A stretch of DNA of 64,000 bases from Clostridium algidicarnis DSM 15099 (GTDB lineage: Bacteria > Bacillota > Clostridia > Clostridiales > Clostridiaceae): assembly GCF_002934235.1 (NCBI RefSeq), contig NZ_PTIS01000010.1, positions 40,108-104,107 of the forward strand, written 5' to 3'. The translations under genes and the position numbers were made by a program. This document shows, one piece after another, positions 9,568-18,372 of the stretch (within the stretch, counting starts at the first letter, position 1; every line of letters starts with the position of its first letter). The notes under the pieces are model-generated. The model was not told the origin of the DNA. It was given only the letters and a program-made list of their open reading frames with translations, and did no database searches.

Positions 9568-12129
9568 TCATATGAGTTCAAATTCTTCAGTTTTATTAAA
9601 TTTAGATCTATCAAACTTATTATTGGTAAAATATTTATACCCATCATCTATATAAAAAATATCACCTATATTATCACTATAGGAGTCGTCGAATCTGTTG
9701 ACTTTGTAGGTGAAATAATCTACATATTCTAGTATTTCAGATAGCTTAACTCTTTTTTCGGCATAATCCATTTCTGAATTCATTAATAGATTTTTATAGT
9801 CTCTCCAGACTTGATCACCTACCAATATACTACCATTATCAAGGTCTAAGGTTGTATTAAGAAATACTGTGTACTCCTTATATCTTTCTTCGATAAGTTC
9901 CATTCTTTTTTTGATTTTATCATAAATTAAAGGTGTTATAATTTTAGTCCTAAAATAAGTTATGTTAGAATCGTTTTCTCTTTTAGAGTTTTCTTCTATT
10001 CTATCTAAAACTTTAGAATAATAATCCTCAAAGTTTTTATCTACAAGAAAGTTTTTCACAACATCGTCTTCTAGGGTTAAATCTTTTTGCTTTCTAAAAT
10101 CATTTTTATAAATTAGTGAGGCTTCATCTAAGTTGAAGAAATAAACCTTGCAGTCCTTTTTAATACAGGAACGATTTATGCGTCCTAAAAATTGCTCTTC
10201 AGCATCTAAAATGGATATATCTTTAAAGCCTATATCCATATCTATATCAACTCCAGCCTCAATAACTTGTGTTGCAACTAATATAAACTTCCCATTACTT
10301 TTGATTTTATTTATTATTTTCTTTCGTTCTGCCTTATTGTCATCTCCGGTTATTAACAAAACTTCACTATTTAATTTATCTTGGTTTTCAATTAAATTAT
10401 TATAAAAGCCTAACGCAGATTTCTTTTTTATGAATTCTATTAAAATCTTATTTTTAGTATGAGATGTTTCAATAACCTTATCTAATAAAGATTCTAATAA
10501 GTTATTTCTTTTTATTAAAGAAAAATCTAAGGAAACTCTTTCTTTAAATAGAGCGTTGTTAAAGTATTTCTGCTTGTTTTTTATTAGATAAGTACATTCA
10601 TTTCGTTCCCCTATAATACTTAAGTTAGGGAGGGTTGCAGACATTATTATTATCTTTATGTTTAAAAGCTTTGAATATTTTTCTAAAAAGATGATTATTT
10701 CTTTCCAAATGCTGTTTCTGTAGCTTTGAATTTCATCTAATATTACTACACTATTAGCCAAATAAATTAGAGGAAAACTTTCTTCTCGACTTTGACCAAA
10801 AAGAAAATTGAAAAAGTTAATATGACTTGTAAGCACTATAGGGTAATGTAAAAATTGCCTATTTAAAAGTGATTTTTTATAGTCAATATTGTGCTGTTCA
10901 TTGGATATCTTATATTTCGTAGGGCCCTCTTCAATATGTTCTGAAATTATAGGGGTTACAGAGTTAATAACAGCGATGCTATTTTTTAATTTTGAATTAT
11001 TTTGAAAGACTTTTTCTAAAGAATCCTTTGTTTGTTCTGCTAGAGTGTTAAAGGGGAAGATATAGAATAATTTGTTTAGTCTAGGATCCTTTTGCATAAG
11101 ATTGAAGGCTAGATTAATAGAGGTATTTGTTTTACCGCTTCCTGTTGGGGCCTCTAGATAAAATATACTTTTATCTAGGTTATCTAATAGATTCTCCTCA
11201 GCCTCAATAAACATCTCTGATCTTAGTTTATTTATATCATTATCTTTAAATATCTTATTTCCGGAACCTGATAAAAACTTTTTATGACCTTGTATGTTTT
11301 TATAAATTGATCCATTTTTAAAGACATCATAGTATTCATTTATATCTTTTATTAAACCAAAGTCCTTAATTTCGCTATTATCCATGTAATGAGAAGTTGC
11401 ATAAAAATCTGAAGATGTAAGGAGCGAAGAAAGTAATTTTGAATAGACATATATATCTACACATTGCCACGCTTTAGTCTCTTCAAGTTTATTTAGATTC
11501 ACTCTTAAAGCCCTAAAGCATTTTTCAATAATTTTAGAACTTATATTTAAGTCAATATCATAATCTTTATATAAATATTTTTTTTCGCTAAACTTTAAAT
11601 ACTCATTTTTAAAAGCATCTTCAAATATAGTTAGATCCTTTAGTGAGCCATGGTGTTTTGATATTACATAACTATTTAAGATTAAAAATACTAGGAGAAG
11701 ATTTAAGTCTTCTCCATTAAGTTTAAGATCTTTGAATAAGTTAAAATAATAATCAAAGTATATGCAAGAAGAAAGCATTGAATGGTTGGAGTCTTCTTGA
11801 GGCGTATTTTTATAAACATTGTTTTCCATTACTCTATTTTGAAAGTCTCCATTTATTTTACCTATATCATGCATATAAACAGCGTTACAAAACATATCCT
11901 TGAAAAGAACTTTTGAAACTTCAGTATTAGTAGAAAAAAAATTTATTTCAAAATTTTTAAATACATTATCAAGATTCTTATTTTTACATATAGTTAAAAA
12001 GTAGGTGTAGACTAAATCCATATGAGATTTTAAGGGCTCTTTATATTCTCTTCCAGTGTGAGCATATATATTTTTAAGATTAGATACGTGCTGCTCTAAA
12101 GGAAATAATGTTACATTTTCAAAATACAT
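9568..12129 (-). CDS. cas3: CRISPR-associated helicase/nuclease Cas3
   Basis: 853 aa from the ATG at 12129, which follows a TAGGTGG RBS; an upstream in-frame start lies inside cas5. Cas3 is recruited by Cascade to nick, unwind and degrade target DNA. The N-terminal HD nuclease domain shows AVYMHDIGKINGDFQ. The SF2 helicase follows with EAPTGSGKT (Walker A), DEIQSYRN (DExH-type box), SATLPNL (motif III), QVIEAGVDIDMD and QFLGRINR (motifs V and VI). HD and helicase are fused in one chain and all motifs look intact, so interference should be functional. Confidence 0.97.
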   Translation of the reverse strand: MYFENVTLFPLEQHVSNLKNIYAHTGREYKEPLKSHMDLVYTYFLTICKNKNLDNVFKNFEINFFSTNTEVSKVLFKDMFCNAVYMHDIGKINGDFQNRVMENNVYKNTPQEDSNHSMLSSCIYFDYYFNLFKDLKLNGEDLNLLLVFLILNSYVISKHHGSLKDLTIFEDAFKNEYLKFSEKKYLYKDYDIDLNISSKIIEKCFRALRVNLNKLEETKAWQCVDIYVYSKLLSSLLTSSDFYATSHYMDNSEIKDFGLIKDINEYYDVFKNGSIYKNIQGHKKFLSGSGNKIFKDNDINKLRSEMFIEAEENLLDNLDKSIFYLEAPTGSGKTNTSINLAFNLMQKDPRLNKLFYIFPFNTLAEQTKDSLEKVFQNNSKLKNSIAVINSVTPIISEHIEEGPTKYKISNEQHNIDYKKSLLNRQFLHYPIVLTSHINFFNFLFGQSREESFPLIYLANSVVILDEIQSYRNSIWKEIIIFLEKYSKLLNIKIIIMSATLPNLSIIGERNECTYLIKNKQKYFNNALFKERVSLDFSLIKRNNLLESLLDKVIETSHTKNKILIEFIKKKSALGFYNNLIENQDKLNSEVLLITGDDNKAERKKIINKIKSNGKFILVATQVIEAGVDIDMDIGFKDISILDAEEQFLGRINRSCIKKDCKVYFFNLDEASLIYKNDFRKQKDLTLEDDVVKNFLVDKNFEDYYSKVLDRIEENSKRENDSNITYFRTKIITPLIYDKIKKRMELIEERYKEYTVFLNTTLDLDNGSILVGDQVWRDYKNLLMNSEMDYAEKRVKLSEILEYVDYFTYKVNRFDDSYSDNIGDIFYIDDGYKYFTNNKFDRSKFNKTEEFELI

Positions 12130-12139
12130 AATAAACCAC

Positions 12140-12877
12140 CTAAAAGAAAAACAATACTTTTCCTTCCCTTTCATATAATTTATAATCTTTTATAAGGTTT
12201 ACATTAAGATTTGTATGAATAAATTTTTCTGTTACATATTGGTTAGATACTTCTTCAAGACCTATAGGGAGTTGTTCTTCGTATTTATAAGTATCCTCAG
12301 TTGGCTCATCAAAAAGTAGCATTTCTTCAGGAAGGATATTAAAAAATGATTTAATAAATAAACTATCTATATTTTTAGGACTATTTATTTGATTTAAGTT
12401 TAAGATTTCTATATTTGTGATATCAGCATAATGGTCGTTTTTTCCTAGGTAAGGAATGTAAACAAATTTTTGATTTTTAAATCGGCTTTCTATTTCATTA
12501 GAAAATTTAGAGGATTCTAGTGAAATATATATATCCCATTTAGGATTTTCAAGCCACTGTTCCTTTACTATAAGATTCCCACCTTGTTCCTTCGATGCAT
12601 ATCCTACAGAGTTATTAAATATTTGGATCTTTTTAGGGATATATCCATTAATATTCTTAGGTACTATAGAAATCTTTAAATCTTTTAATTCCTCATAAAA
12701 TTTAGGATATTTGCTTTTGTTTTGATTTATATAGCCATCTAATCCTAAAGTAGCCCCTAATATACCGAGCAAAGCTACCTTGTGAATATTTCCATAGGTG
12801 AAATAGTAGTAACTATTTACATCTGGTTTTTTAAAGAAAGCTGTTCTACCGCTCAAAGTAAACTTTAAGGCCTTCAT
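12140..12877 (-). CDS. cas5: Cascade subunit Cas5 (type I-B)
   Basis: 245 aa. Cas5 binds the 5' handle of the crRNA and bridges Cas8b to the Cas7 backbone. The N terminus MKALKFTLSGRTAFFKKPD, followed by YGNIHKVALLGILGATLGLDGY, is the typical I-B Cas5 RAMP start with its G-rich helix. It begins 4 nt after cas7 ends and is followed 10 nt later by cas3, consistent with translational coupling. Confidence 0.93.
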   Translation of the reverse strand: MKALKFTLSGRTAFFKKPDVNSYYYFTYGNIHKVALLGILGATLGLDGYINQNKSKYPKFYEELKDLKISIVPKNINGYIPKKIQIFNNSVGYASKEQGGNLIVKEQWLENPKWDIYISLESSKFSNEIESRFKNQKFVYIPYLGKNDHYADITNIEILNLNQINSPKNIDSLFIKSFFNILPEEMLLFDEPTEDTYKYEEQLPIGLEEVSNQYVTEKFIHTNLNVNLIKDYKLYEREGKVLFFF

Positions 12878-12881
12878 TTAG

Positions 12882-13838
12882 TTAAACCTCTTTTCCTGTA
12901 AAAATATTATATACTTTTGATTTAGATATATTACCTTCTAATATTGTGGTGTAAGGATTGAAGTATATTTCTACATTTATAACATTTTCTATTATGTCGT
13001 TTATTAATGTGTCAAAATTTAGTCTGATTATATTTTTATCTTCTCTCTTTTCAAATTCGATGTATTGAGATAAGTCAGGAAGATATTGCTCCTCATTAAC
13101 CTCTACGAATATAGCAAATTCATTTTCACAACCAATTTTCGAGTTGGAATTAAAGGCTGTAGCAGCAACAATAGAAGTACTTTTAAAGTTTTTATAGTCT
13201 TCTTCTGTATATCCTTCTGTAACACCCATTTCTATATAAGGTTTATATACCAATGGATTTATGGAAAATGGATAAAAATAATGAGCTTCATTGCTGACTA
13301 TTTTTGTACCAAGTGTAGTTGCATTTGCTTCTTCTTTTTCTGTATTTGAATTACTTGCACTAGCTTTCTCTACTCTAAATGGTGATAAGATTTGCTGTTC
13401 TTCAGGAGTTGTATCCTCATATTTATTAAAGCCTTGGCCTATTTGAACGGCACCTATTATTCCTATATTATTTTTTTGTTCTGCAAAGGTAGCACCAAAG
13501 TTTTTAACATCCACAGCGCTAAAGAGGTTCTTATATATTTCTCTACTATCTTTTATTGTACTTAAATCTTCAATTTTGAATACTTCTTCGAATCTCTCCT
13601 TTAAGGATTTAGGTCTCACCTTTATTCCTTCTTTTTTATCTTCTTCAGCTTTTAGGGATTTTATATAAAGGACCTTTTCACCCTTTTCGTCCCACATCTT
13701 TTTCATTGGGAACTTAAAAGCTTTATCACTACCAAAGGTTTCACCGGAAGAAATTGTTTTTGGATATCCACTAAAATCTGCATTCCAATTTGCCATAATT
13801 GACTTTATTCCTAACACGCCATAGACTCTTTTATTCAT
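12882..13838 (-). CDS. cas7: Cascade backbone subunit Cas7 (Csh2 type)
   Basis: 318 aa from the ATG at 13838, which has an AAGGAGG RBS; an in-frame ATG at 13862 lies before that RBS and inside cas8b. Cas7 polymerises along the crRNA, and the Cas7 thumbs kink the guide every sixth base. The family start MNKRVYGVLGIKSIMANWNA and the FGATFAEQKNNIGIIGAVQI segment are characteristic of the I-B Csh2 family. The every-sixth-base feature bears directly on the mismatch pattern of the pseudo-crRNA target at 16323-16352. Confidence 0.94.
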   Translation of the reverse strand: MNKRVYGVLGIKSIMANWNADFSGYPKTISSGETFGSDKAFKFPMKKMWDEKGEKVLYIKSLKAEEDKKEGIKVRPKSLKERFEEVFKIEDLSTIKDSREIYKNLFSAVDVKNFGATFAEQKNNIGIIGAVQIGQGFNKYEDTTPEEQQILSPFRVEKASASNSNTEKEEANATTLGTKIVSNEAHYFYPFSINPLVYKPYIEMGVTEGYTEEDYKNFKSTSIVAATAFNSNSKIGCENEFAIFVEVNEEQYLPDLSQYIEFEKREDKNIIRLNFDTLINDIIENVINVEIYFNPYTTILEGNISKSKVYNIFTGKEV

Positions 13839-13839
13839 A

Positions 13840-15555
13840 TTAATTATCCTCCTTTTTTTCATATATTAAACTACTGTATAGATAACCTGCTATTAGTATA
13901 TCTTCGTCTACTTTACCTTCAGGAGTGTATCCACATACCATTGAATAAAGGTTGTTAAACCTCTTACTTCTCTTTTCAATTGCATAGCTATATTTCTTAA
14001 ACATCTTTCTCATTTCAAGCTTTAATTTCTCATCGCTTTTAGCATTTAACATAGGATTTATTAGTGAATGCATCTTTTTCCCAGATTTATTTAGAGATAT
14101 AAAGTAACTTAATAACTGCCCATAGGCAAAAAAGTACTCCTCGTCATTATCTATATTAGTGGTTGTATCACTATTTATTTTCACTTTTAAGCTGCTTGAT
14201 AGCTCAGCCAACTTATCTCCCATATTCTCTCCTCCTTCTAAATAATTTAATACTCCACATCTAAGGTTAAACTGTTCTTTTGATCTAATAAAACTTTCAT
14301 TACATATTGAATTTTTAATTAAGGTCATAGATAGTTTAGCAAAAGAACCTTTTATAACATTGGAATTGCCTTTATAAAACCAATCAAAAAAACCAGTTCT
14401 ATATTTTAATATTACTCTTCTAAGTTCGCTATTGTTGATTTTTAGGTCACTTGGTTCTGTAAAATAATTTGTAGATAAGAATTTATAGAATAAAACTTGA
14501 TTAATAGCTTGTTCTAATTTAGTTAAGTTTTCTATGTTACCAGTAGGAAGCATAGCAGGAAACTTGCCATAATTTATAGGAATGACTTGTTTTATATTAA
14601 GGCCTTTTATGTTAAATTTCATGCCTGTGATAGTATCGAAGTCATGAATTTCGACTTCCTTGCCTTTTTTTATTTTTAGGAAGTAACCTGTGAAGTCTTT
14701 TCCTATATTTTCATTGTTAGGCTTTGCTTCGATACCGTTATCATAAGATAAATAAATGTTGTTTTTACCATCTGAAGCCATATTCATTAAAAAGTCAAAG
14801 AATTTTTTTTGAAGGATTACTTCATCTTCGTTAATAAAATAAGGGATAGGATTTTTTCGAGTTTTAAGTTCTAAAAACGGCTTTTTAGCATTTAAACCCA
14901 TATTGTCATTAGGTAGACCGTAAGTTTTATTTAAGATCTCAACATTGTATTGAGTGTTGTTATATACGTTAGGGATTACGTATTTTTCACTTTCTTTTTC
15001 GTATTCACTTAAATCTTCTTCAAAAAATATTTTAAGATAATTCTTATCTTTCTTTATATCATTGTTATCCATTAAATCGAATATATTATCCTCAATCCAA
15101 AGTTTACATTGAGCTATACTATCCTTATTAGCTTTGCCAAATTTTAGTTCGGCTTTTTCATACATTCTTTTATTTTCTTTTTCTGTATACTTTATTAGAG
15201 GATTAAGAAGTATCCTATAATAATTATCTAATATTTCTTGTGTAAGCTTGGATCTATTTAAGTTTTCTTTTTTTATGAAAAAGCTTAGGTAGTTATTGCT
15301 GTGGATGACCTTTTTTTTATCTATTGACTTATTTATACTAATTAATTTAGATAAGTAATCTCTCTTAGCAAAATAATAATAAACGGTGTCTGTCTTATCT
15401 AATTTGGATTTATCCATTTCATAGATATGTTTAATTGTACCTGACTTATCAACAAGAATGTAAGTACCATTAGCCATGATGTAGCTATCAATAATGTAGC
15501 TCTCACCTTTGTCTTCATATTGTTTTTTGAAGATTTCAACACTATCTCTTAACAA
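13840..15555 (-). CDS. cas8b: Cascade large subunit Cas8b (Csh1 type)
   Basis: 571 aa with a TTG start preceded by AAGGAGGTG. Cas8b is the I-B large subunit that reads the PAM and recruits Cas3. Sequence is divergent, as is normal for large subunits, but position (between cas6 and cas7), length and the C-terminal helical region (from about residue 440) fit the Csh1/Cas8b family. The C-terminal part may supply the small-subunit function through internal translation, as reported for some Cas8 proteins; an internal RBS-like CCTCC complement lies near 14231-14235. I infer that possibility only. Confidence 0.9.
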   Translation of the reverse strand: MLRDSVEIFKKQYEDKGESYIIDSYIMANGTYILVDKSGTIKHIYEMDKSKLDKTDTVYYYFAKRDYLSKLISINKSIDKKKVIHSNNYLSFFIKKENLNRSKLTQEILDNYYRILLNPLIKYTEKENKRMYEKAELKFGKANKDSIAQCKLWIEDNIFDLMDNNDIKKDKNYLKIFFEEDLSEYEKESEKYVIPNVYNNTQYNVEILNKTYGLPNDNMGLNAKKPFLELKTRKNPIPYFINEDEVILQKKFFDFLMNMASDGKNNIYLSYDNGIEAKPNNENIGKDFTGYFLKIKKGKEVEIHDFDTITGMKFNIKGLNIKQVIPINYGKFPAMLPTGNIENLTKLEQAINQVLFYKFLSTNYFTEPSDLKINNSELRRVILKYRTGFFDWFYKGNSNVIKGSFAKLSMTLIKNSICNESFIRSKEQFNLRCGVLNYLEGGENMGDKLAELSSSLKVKINSDTTTNIDNDEEYFFAYGQLLSYFISLNKSGKKMHSLINPMLNAKSDEKLKLEMRKMFKKYSYAIEKRSKRFNNLYSMVCGYTPEGKVDEDILIAGYLYSSLIYEKKEDN

Positions 15556-15572
15556 TTTATCACCTCCTTATA

Positions 15573-16271
15573 TTAGAGCCATTTTGCATTGACATAGCCA
15601 TATCCCCTAGGATTCATTTCAAGTAGACCTGATCCCATAGCAAAAAATGCAAGATCTTGAGCAGAAGAATTTTCACAAATTTCCATGGAAATCTTGTCGC
15701 CTAAGATGTGTATGTTTTTGTAGCTAGAACTTATAGGCTTTTTGTTTTGGAAGGCTATTAAGTTAAATAAATCAAAATCTTCATTTATAATTGTATTGTA
15801 ATATGAATTATATTTTTTTATTAAATTGTCCTTTAATCTCTTTTCAAAGATAGATATATCAGTATTGTTTCTCCAGTAGCCTGTATCAAATTTAGCAATT
15901 ACTGGGGTTATGCTATAAAGCTTATCAATATGTTTTCTTATAAGGACTTTTTTATGAGTGGTAAGAACTTTTATACTTTCAGTATACAAATTTGATAAAG
16001 TCTTTTCAAAGAACATAGCTAAATTTTCATCAACAGTTCTTATAATAAAGGTGTATATTTTACCCTCTTTATAAATCTTTGATGGTTCAATAGGCCAAAG
16101 TGAATTAAAGCTATAGTTTTTAAAGTCGTTTTTTTCATGGAATTTTGGATAATCTTCAGTTAGATAGAATCCTTTGTCTATTAATTTACTTATTTCTTGT
16201 AATGAATCTTGAATAGTTATATCCTTAAGCAAGTATACTTTGACCTCTATTTGGGAAACTTTAATATCCAT
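15573..16271 (-). CDS. cas6: CRISPR RNA endoribonuclease Cas6
   Basis: 232 aa. Cas6 cuts the pre-crRNA within each repeat, leaving an 8-nt 5' handle (here ATTTAAAT). The RAMP fold is shown by the C-terminal glycine-rich motif AMGSGLLEMNPRGYGYVN, the family signature. The start ATG at 16271 has a strong AAGGAGGTG RBS. It is the first gene of the operon, 23-30 nt downstream of the predicted transcription start, so its promoter is the one apparently targeted by the small CRISPR-like RNA upstream. Confidence 0.95.
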   Translation of the reverse strand: MDIKVSQIEVKVYLLKDITIQDSLQEISKLIDKGFYLTEDYPKFHEKNDFKNYSFNSLWPIEPSKIYKEGKIYTFIIRTVDENLAMFFEKTLSNLYTESIKVLTTHKKVLIRKHIDKLYSITPVIAKFDTGYWRNNTDISIFEKRLKDNLIKKYNSYYNTIINEDFDLFNLIAFQNKKPISSSYKNIHILGDKISMEICENSSAQDLAFFAMGSGLLEMNPRGYGYVNAKWL

Positions 16272-16300
16272 AATTTCACCTCCTTAGTTCCTATATTTAC

Positions 16301-16329
16301 AATATAAACCTAAATATTTAATTTGTCAA
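16301..16329 (-). promoter_or_regulatory. cas operon promoter
   Basis: On the minus strand a perfect -35 TTGACA (16324-16329) is followed after 17 bp by the -10 TATATT (16301-16306). Transcription would start near 16294, giving a leader of about 23 nt with AAGGAGGTG before cas6. It is close to consensus and should be strong unless repressed. Confidence 0.88.
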
Positions 16330-16352
16330 TTACATAAAATAAAATATAACAT
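16323..16352 (-). promoter_or_regulatory. Pseudo-protospacer for the CRISPR-like small RNA, overlapping the cas promoter
   Basis: Read on the minus strand from 16352 downward, this site matches the pseudo-spacer at 16493-16522 at 19 of its first 21 positions. The two mismatches are at positions 6 and 18. From position 22 onward almost nothing matches. The three bases 5' of it on the same strand are TCA, a PAM reported for related clostridial I-B systems. The 30-nt footprint covers the -35 box (16324-16329), so a bound Cascade would block RNA polymerase. Confidence 0.8.
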
Positions 16353-16371
16353 TGATTATATTAATTTATAT

Positions 16372-16415
16372 TAAAAATATAATCCAAGCTCCTAGTAAGT
16401 AAAAGCTTAGATTAT
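16372..16415 (-). terminator. Terminator of the CRISPR-like small RNA
   Basis: A 12-bp stem (arms 16379-16390 and 16404-16415, one G-U pair when read on the minus strand) with a 13-nt loop is followed on the minus strand by ATTTTTAA. It separates the small RNA unit from the cas promoter, which begins 43 bp further on. Confidence 0.8.
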
Positions 16416-16572
16416 GGGAAATATATTTCATATAAAATAAAGGGTTATGTAGTGCCTAGGTAATATTGATTACATAAAATGTTATGGTTAAACATGAAGA
16501 CACAAAAAATAAAATAAAACATATTTAAATACATCATATATGTTATGGTTAAAATAATCCCTTTATAGAATA
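16373..16572 (-). ncRNA. creR: CreR-like RNA: two degenerate CRISPR repeats flanking one pseudo-spacer
   Basis: Read on the minus strand: pseudo-repeat 1 (16555-16523), a 30-nt pseudo-spacer (16522-16493), pseudo-repeat 2 (16492-16465), then a terminator. The first pseudo-repeat keeps the 13 bases GATGTATTTAAAT of the array repeat, including the whole 5' handle. Both keep the ACAT/ATGT stem that Cas6 would read, with loops ATATG and TTT instead of GGG; other positions have drifted. Its spacer partly matches the cas promoter. This matches the published class of Cas-regulating RNAs, which direct Cascade to repress cas genes without cleavage. The assignment is mine by architecture; no transcript is shown. 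Predicted length is about 200 nt before Cas6 processing. Confidence 0.8.
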
Positions 16573-16578
16573 TTGTTT

Positions 16579-16607
16579 ATTATACTAAAAATCTTTATAA
16601 ATATCAA
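16579..16607 (-). promoter_or_regulatory. Promoter of the CRISPR-like small RNA
   Basis: On the minus strand TTGATA (16602-16607), 17 bp, then TATAAT (16579-16584). Start would be near 16572, 17 nt before the first pseudo-repeat. It is a near-consensus, independent promoter, so the RNA does not depend on the array leader. Confidence 0.85.
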
Positions 16608-16616
16608 ACCGAACAA

Positions 16617-16687
16617 CATAAAAAAACTACCTTATCTAAGAAAAGAGAAATAGTTTACTAAGTTTCTCCTTGTAAATAAGGTAGTTT
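16617..16687 (-). terminator. Terminator of the DUF1611 gene
   Basis: A perfect 12-bp outer stem (AAACTACCTTAT at 16624-16635 with ATAAGGTAGTTT at 16676-16687) encloses a second GAGAAA/TTTCTC stem. On the minus strand it is followed by seven T residues. It isolates the creR/cas locus from the gene to the right. Confidence 0.85.
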
Positions 16688-16765
16688 GGTAAAGTTAAGG
16701 TCATGAATAGGTAAATGATTTTATATATATTAAGCTATTAATTTTTAGATATATAATATTTATTT

Positions 16766-17842
16766 TTATGAAGCGGTGTTTTTAGATAGGTCTGGAAATA
16801 TTTTTAAGATTTCATCTGTAATCTTTTTGCTTCCATATTTAAGTACATCTGTTGTTGGAATATGGAATTTCTTTTCACAATCTTTTATGGCCTTATCTAT
16901 CTCTAGCTTGGACATATTTTCGTGATTTATAGTAATCCCTATAACAGGTTTTTTAGCGATGTATTCTATAAGTTTGATTTCACTTTCTAAGGATGGAACC
17001 TTTAGTAGTGGGAAGTCTGCACGAATTTTTCTTTTTGGGGCATATTGAACTATGAAGGCATCTGGCATGGCTCCTTTTATAATTCCATAGCTAGATAAAT
17101 AAGCTGGGTGACTTAGAGAGCTTTGTCCTTCTATTAATATAACGTCAGGATCCTCATTTTCAAAGGCAGCTACTACTGCTGATTCAATTTCTCCTGCTAC
17201 GTATTGAGAGTTTATAACATCTATAGGTACGCCGTATTTAGCACCTTGCAGAACCCCTGTTTGGCCTGTTGCTACAAAAACTGCATTTATATTATTACTT
17301 TTTAACTCTTGTAAAACTTCCATACAAGTTGTTCTTTTACCTATGGCACAATCAAGACCAAAGATTGCTACTACAGGCACTTCAACAGTATCAATTTTGC
17401 CTGTGAATAATTTTAGCTCAGTTAGCGACTTAGGTTTTCTTATGTCATAAATTTCAACATTGTACTTTTTTGCATTTTCCGTTAGTTCGTTATTATCTTT
17501 TAGAAATACTGGAAGACCATTTACAATATCCATTCCATATTTCATAGCTTCTTTTGTGGCTTCTATAAGGTCTAGAGGTAAATATGCCTCAGTTAGTGCA
17601 AGTCCTATAATAAAACACTTAGGTTTAACATTTAAGGATTGTAGTGCTTCTTTAGTATTTTTAAATACAGGTATGTTATTTTTAGCACCATCTAAATGCT
17701 CTCCAGAATCCATGCCAGCTTTTGTGCTGTCTATAATTCCTAGTATTTCATATTTTTCTGAATATCGTACAAGACCATTTGCAATTTTACCATCTGATTC
17801 TCCAAAGAGACCTTCACAATAAACTAGTGAATTAATTCTCAT
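16766..17842 (-). CDS. DUF1611 family protein, DgcN-like (putative D-amino-acid N-acetyltransferase)
   Basis: 358 aa from the ATG at 17842, which has an AAGGAG RBS; an upstream in-frame ATG would add 44 hydrophobic residues with no RBS. DUF1611 proteins have an N-terminal Rossmann-like domain and a C-terminal P-loop domain; GLDCAIGKRTTC here is the nucleotide-binding loop. A member named DgcN was characterised as a D-glutamate N-acetyltransferase that works with an epimerase. No DgcA-like epimerase is adjacent, but a PLP racemase gene lies divergently next door, which suggests linked D-amino-acid metabolism. The substrate is inferred. Confidence 0.75.
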   Translation of the reverse strand: MRINSLVYCEGLFGESDGKIANGLVRYSEKYEILGIIDSTKAGMDSGEHLDGAKNNIPVFKNTKEALQSLNVKPKCFIIGLALTEAYLPLDLIEATKEAMKYGMDIVNGLPVFLKDNNELTENAKKYNVEIYDIRKPKSLTELKLFTGKIDTVEVPVVAIFGLDCAIGKRTTCMEVLQELKSNNINAVFVATGQTGVLQGAKYGVPIDVINSQYVAGEIESAVVAAFENEDPDVILIEGQSSLSHPAYLSSYGIIKGAMPDAFIVQYAPKRKIRADFPLLKVPSLESEIKLIEYIAKKPVIGITINHENMSKLEIDKAIKDCEKKFHIPTTDVLKYGSKKITDEILKIFPDLSKNTAS

Positions 17843-18372
17843 AATATCTACTCCTTTTTGTATAAATTTAGTAAGATTAAAATGTATTTTTGTTTGTATT
17901 GTCAATATAAGTAATAAAAAGTGTATAAAAAAAACACTATAGACTGCATAAAACAATGTACCTAATACTGGCAAAGTAGTATAAGGATAATAGTTTACAG
18001 TTTATGGTGATTTAAACGCGTTAGGGATATAATCTTGTTGGGTGTATTATTGCCTTTAGATATATAAACATCTAAAAATAGTGAATATAAAATCCGATAT
18101 TTTTTATTAAATGTATTTGATGTATATACATTATACCACACAAAACATGAAAAAGATAAAAAAAAAACAGAATTCACAAAAACTTCAAAATAAATATAAA
18201 ATATTAACATTGTTCTATAAAAATATATAAATAAATTAAAAACACTATAAAACATTGTAAAATTATTATAATATAATATGAGCGAATATTGCAATATAAT
18301 TTAAAATTAAGAATTTTGTGATATAATTAAGTTATTACCAAAGAATAATTATTATTTTAGGAGGTGTGGGTT
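17843..18372. promoter_or_regulatory. Divergent intergenic region with two promoters
   Basis: 530 bp, very AT-rich. For the leftward DUF1611 gene, TTGACA (17900-17905) and TTTTAA (17877-17882) are 17 bp apart. For the rightward racemase gene an extended -10 TGATATAAT lies at 18319-18327 with a weak -35. A 99-codon minus-strand open frame here is low-complexity and has no RBS, so I do not call it. Nothing else is recognisable. Confidence 0.55.

Noticed and set aside
9537..9647. Longer N terminus for Cas4
   Set aside because: The extra 37 codons overlap the end of cas3, lack an RBS and do not resemble Cas4.
10148..10405. Short ORF on the + strand inside cas3
   Set aside because: It is antisense to an intact, motif-complete gene and has no RBS. 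The same applies to antisense frames in cas7, the DUF1611 gene, the chemoreceptor gene, hydG, hydE and others.
17995..18294. 99-codon minus-strand frame between the DUF1611 and racemase genes
   Set aside because: Low-complexity AT-rich translation (poly F, Y, N), no RBS, and it lies in the divergent promoter region.
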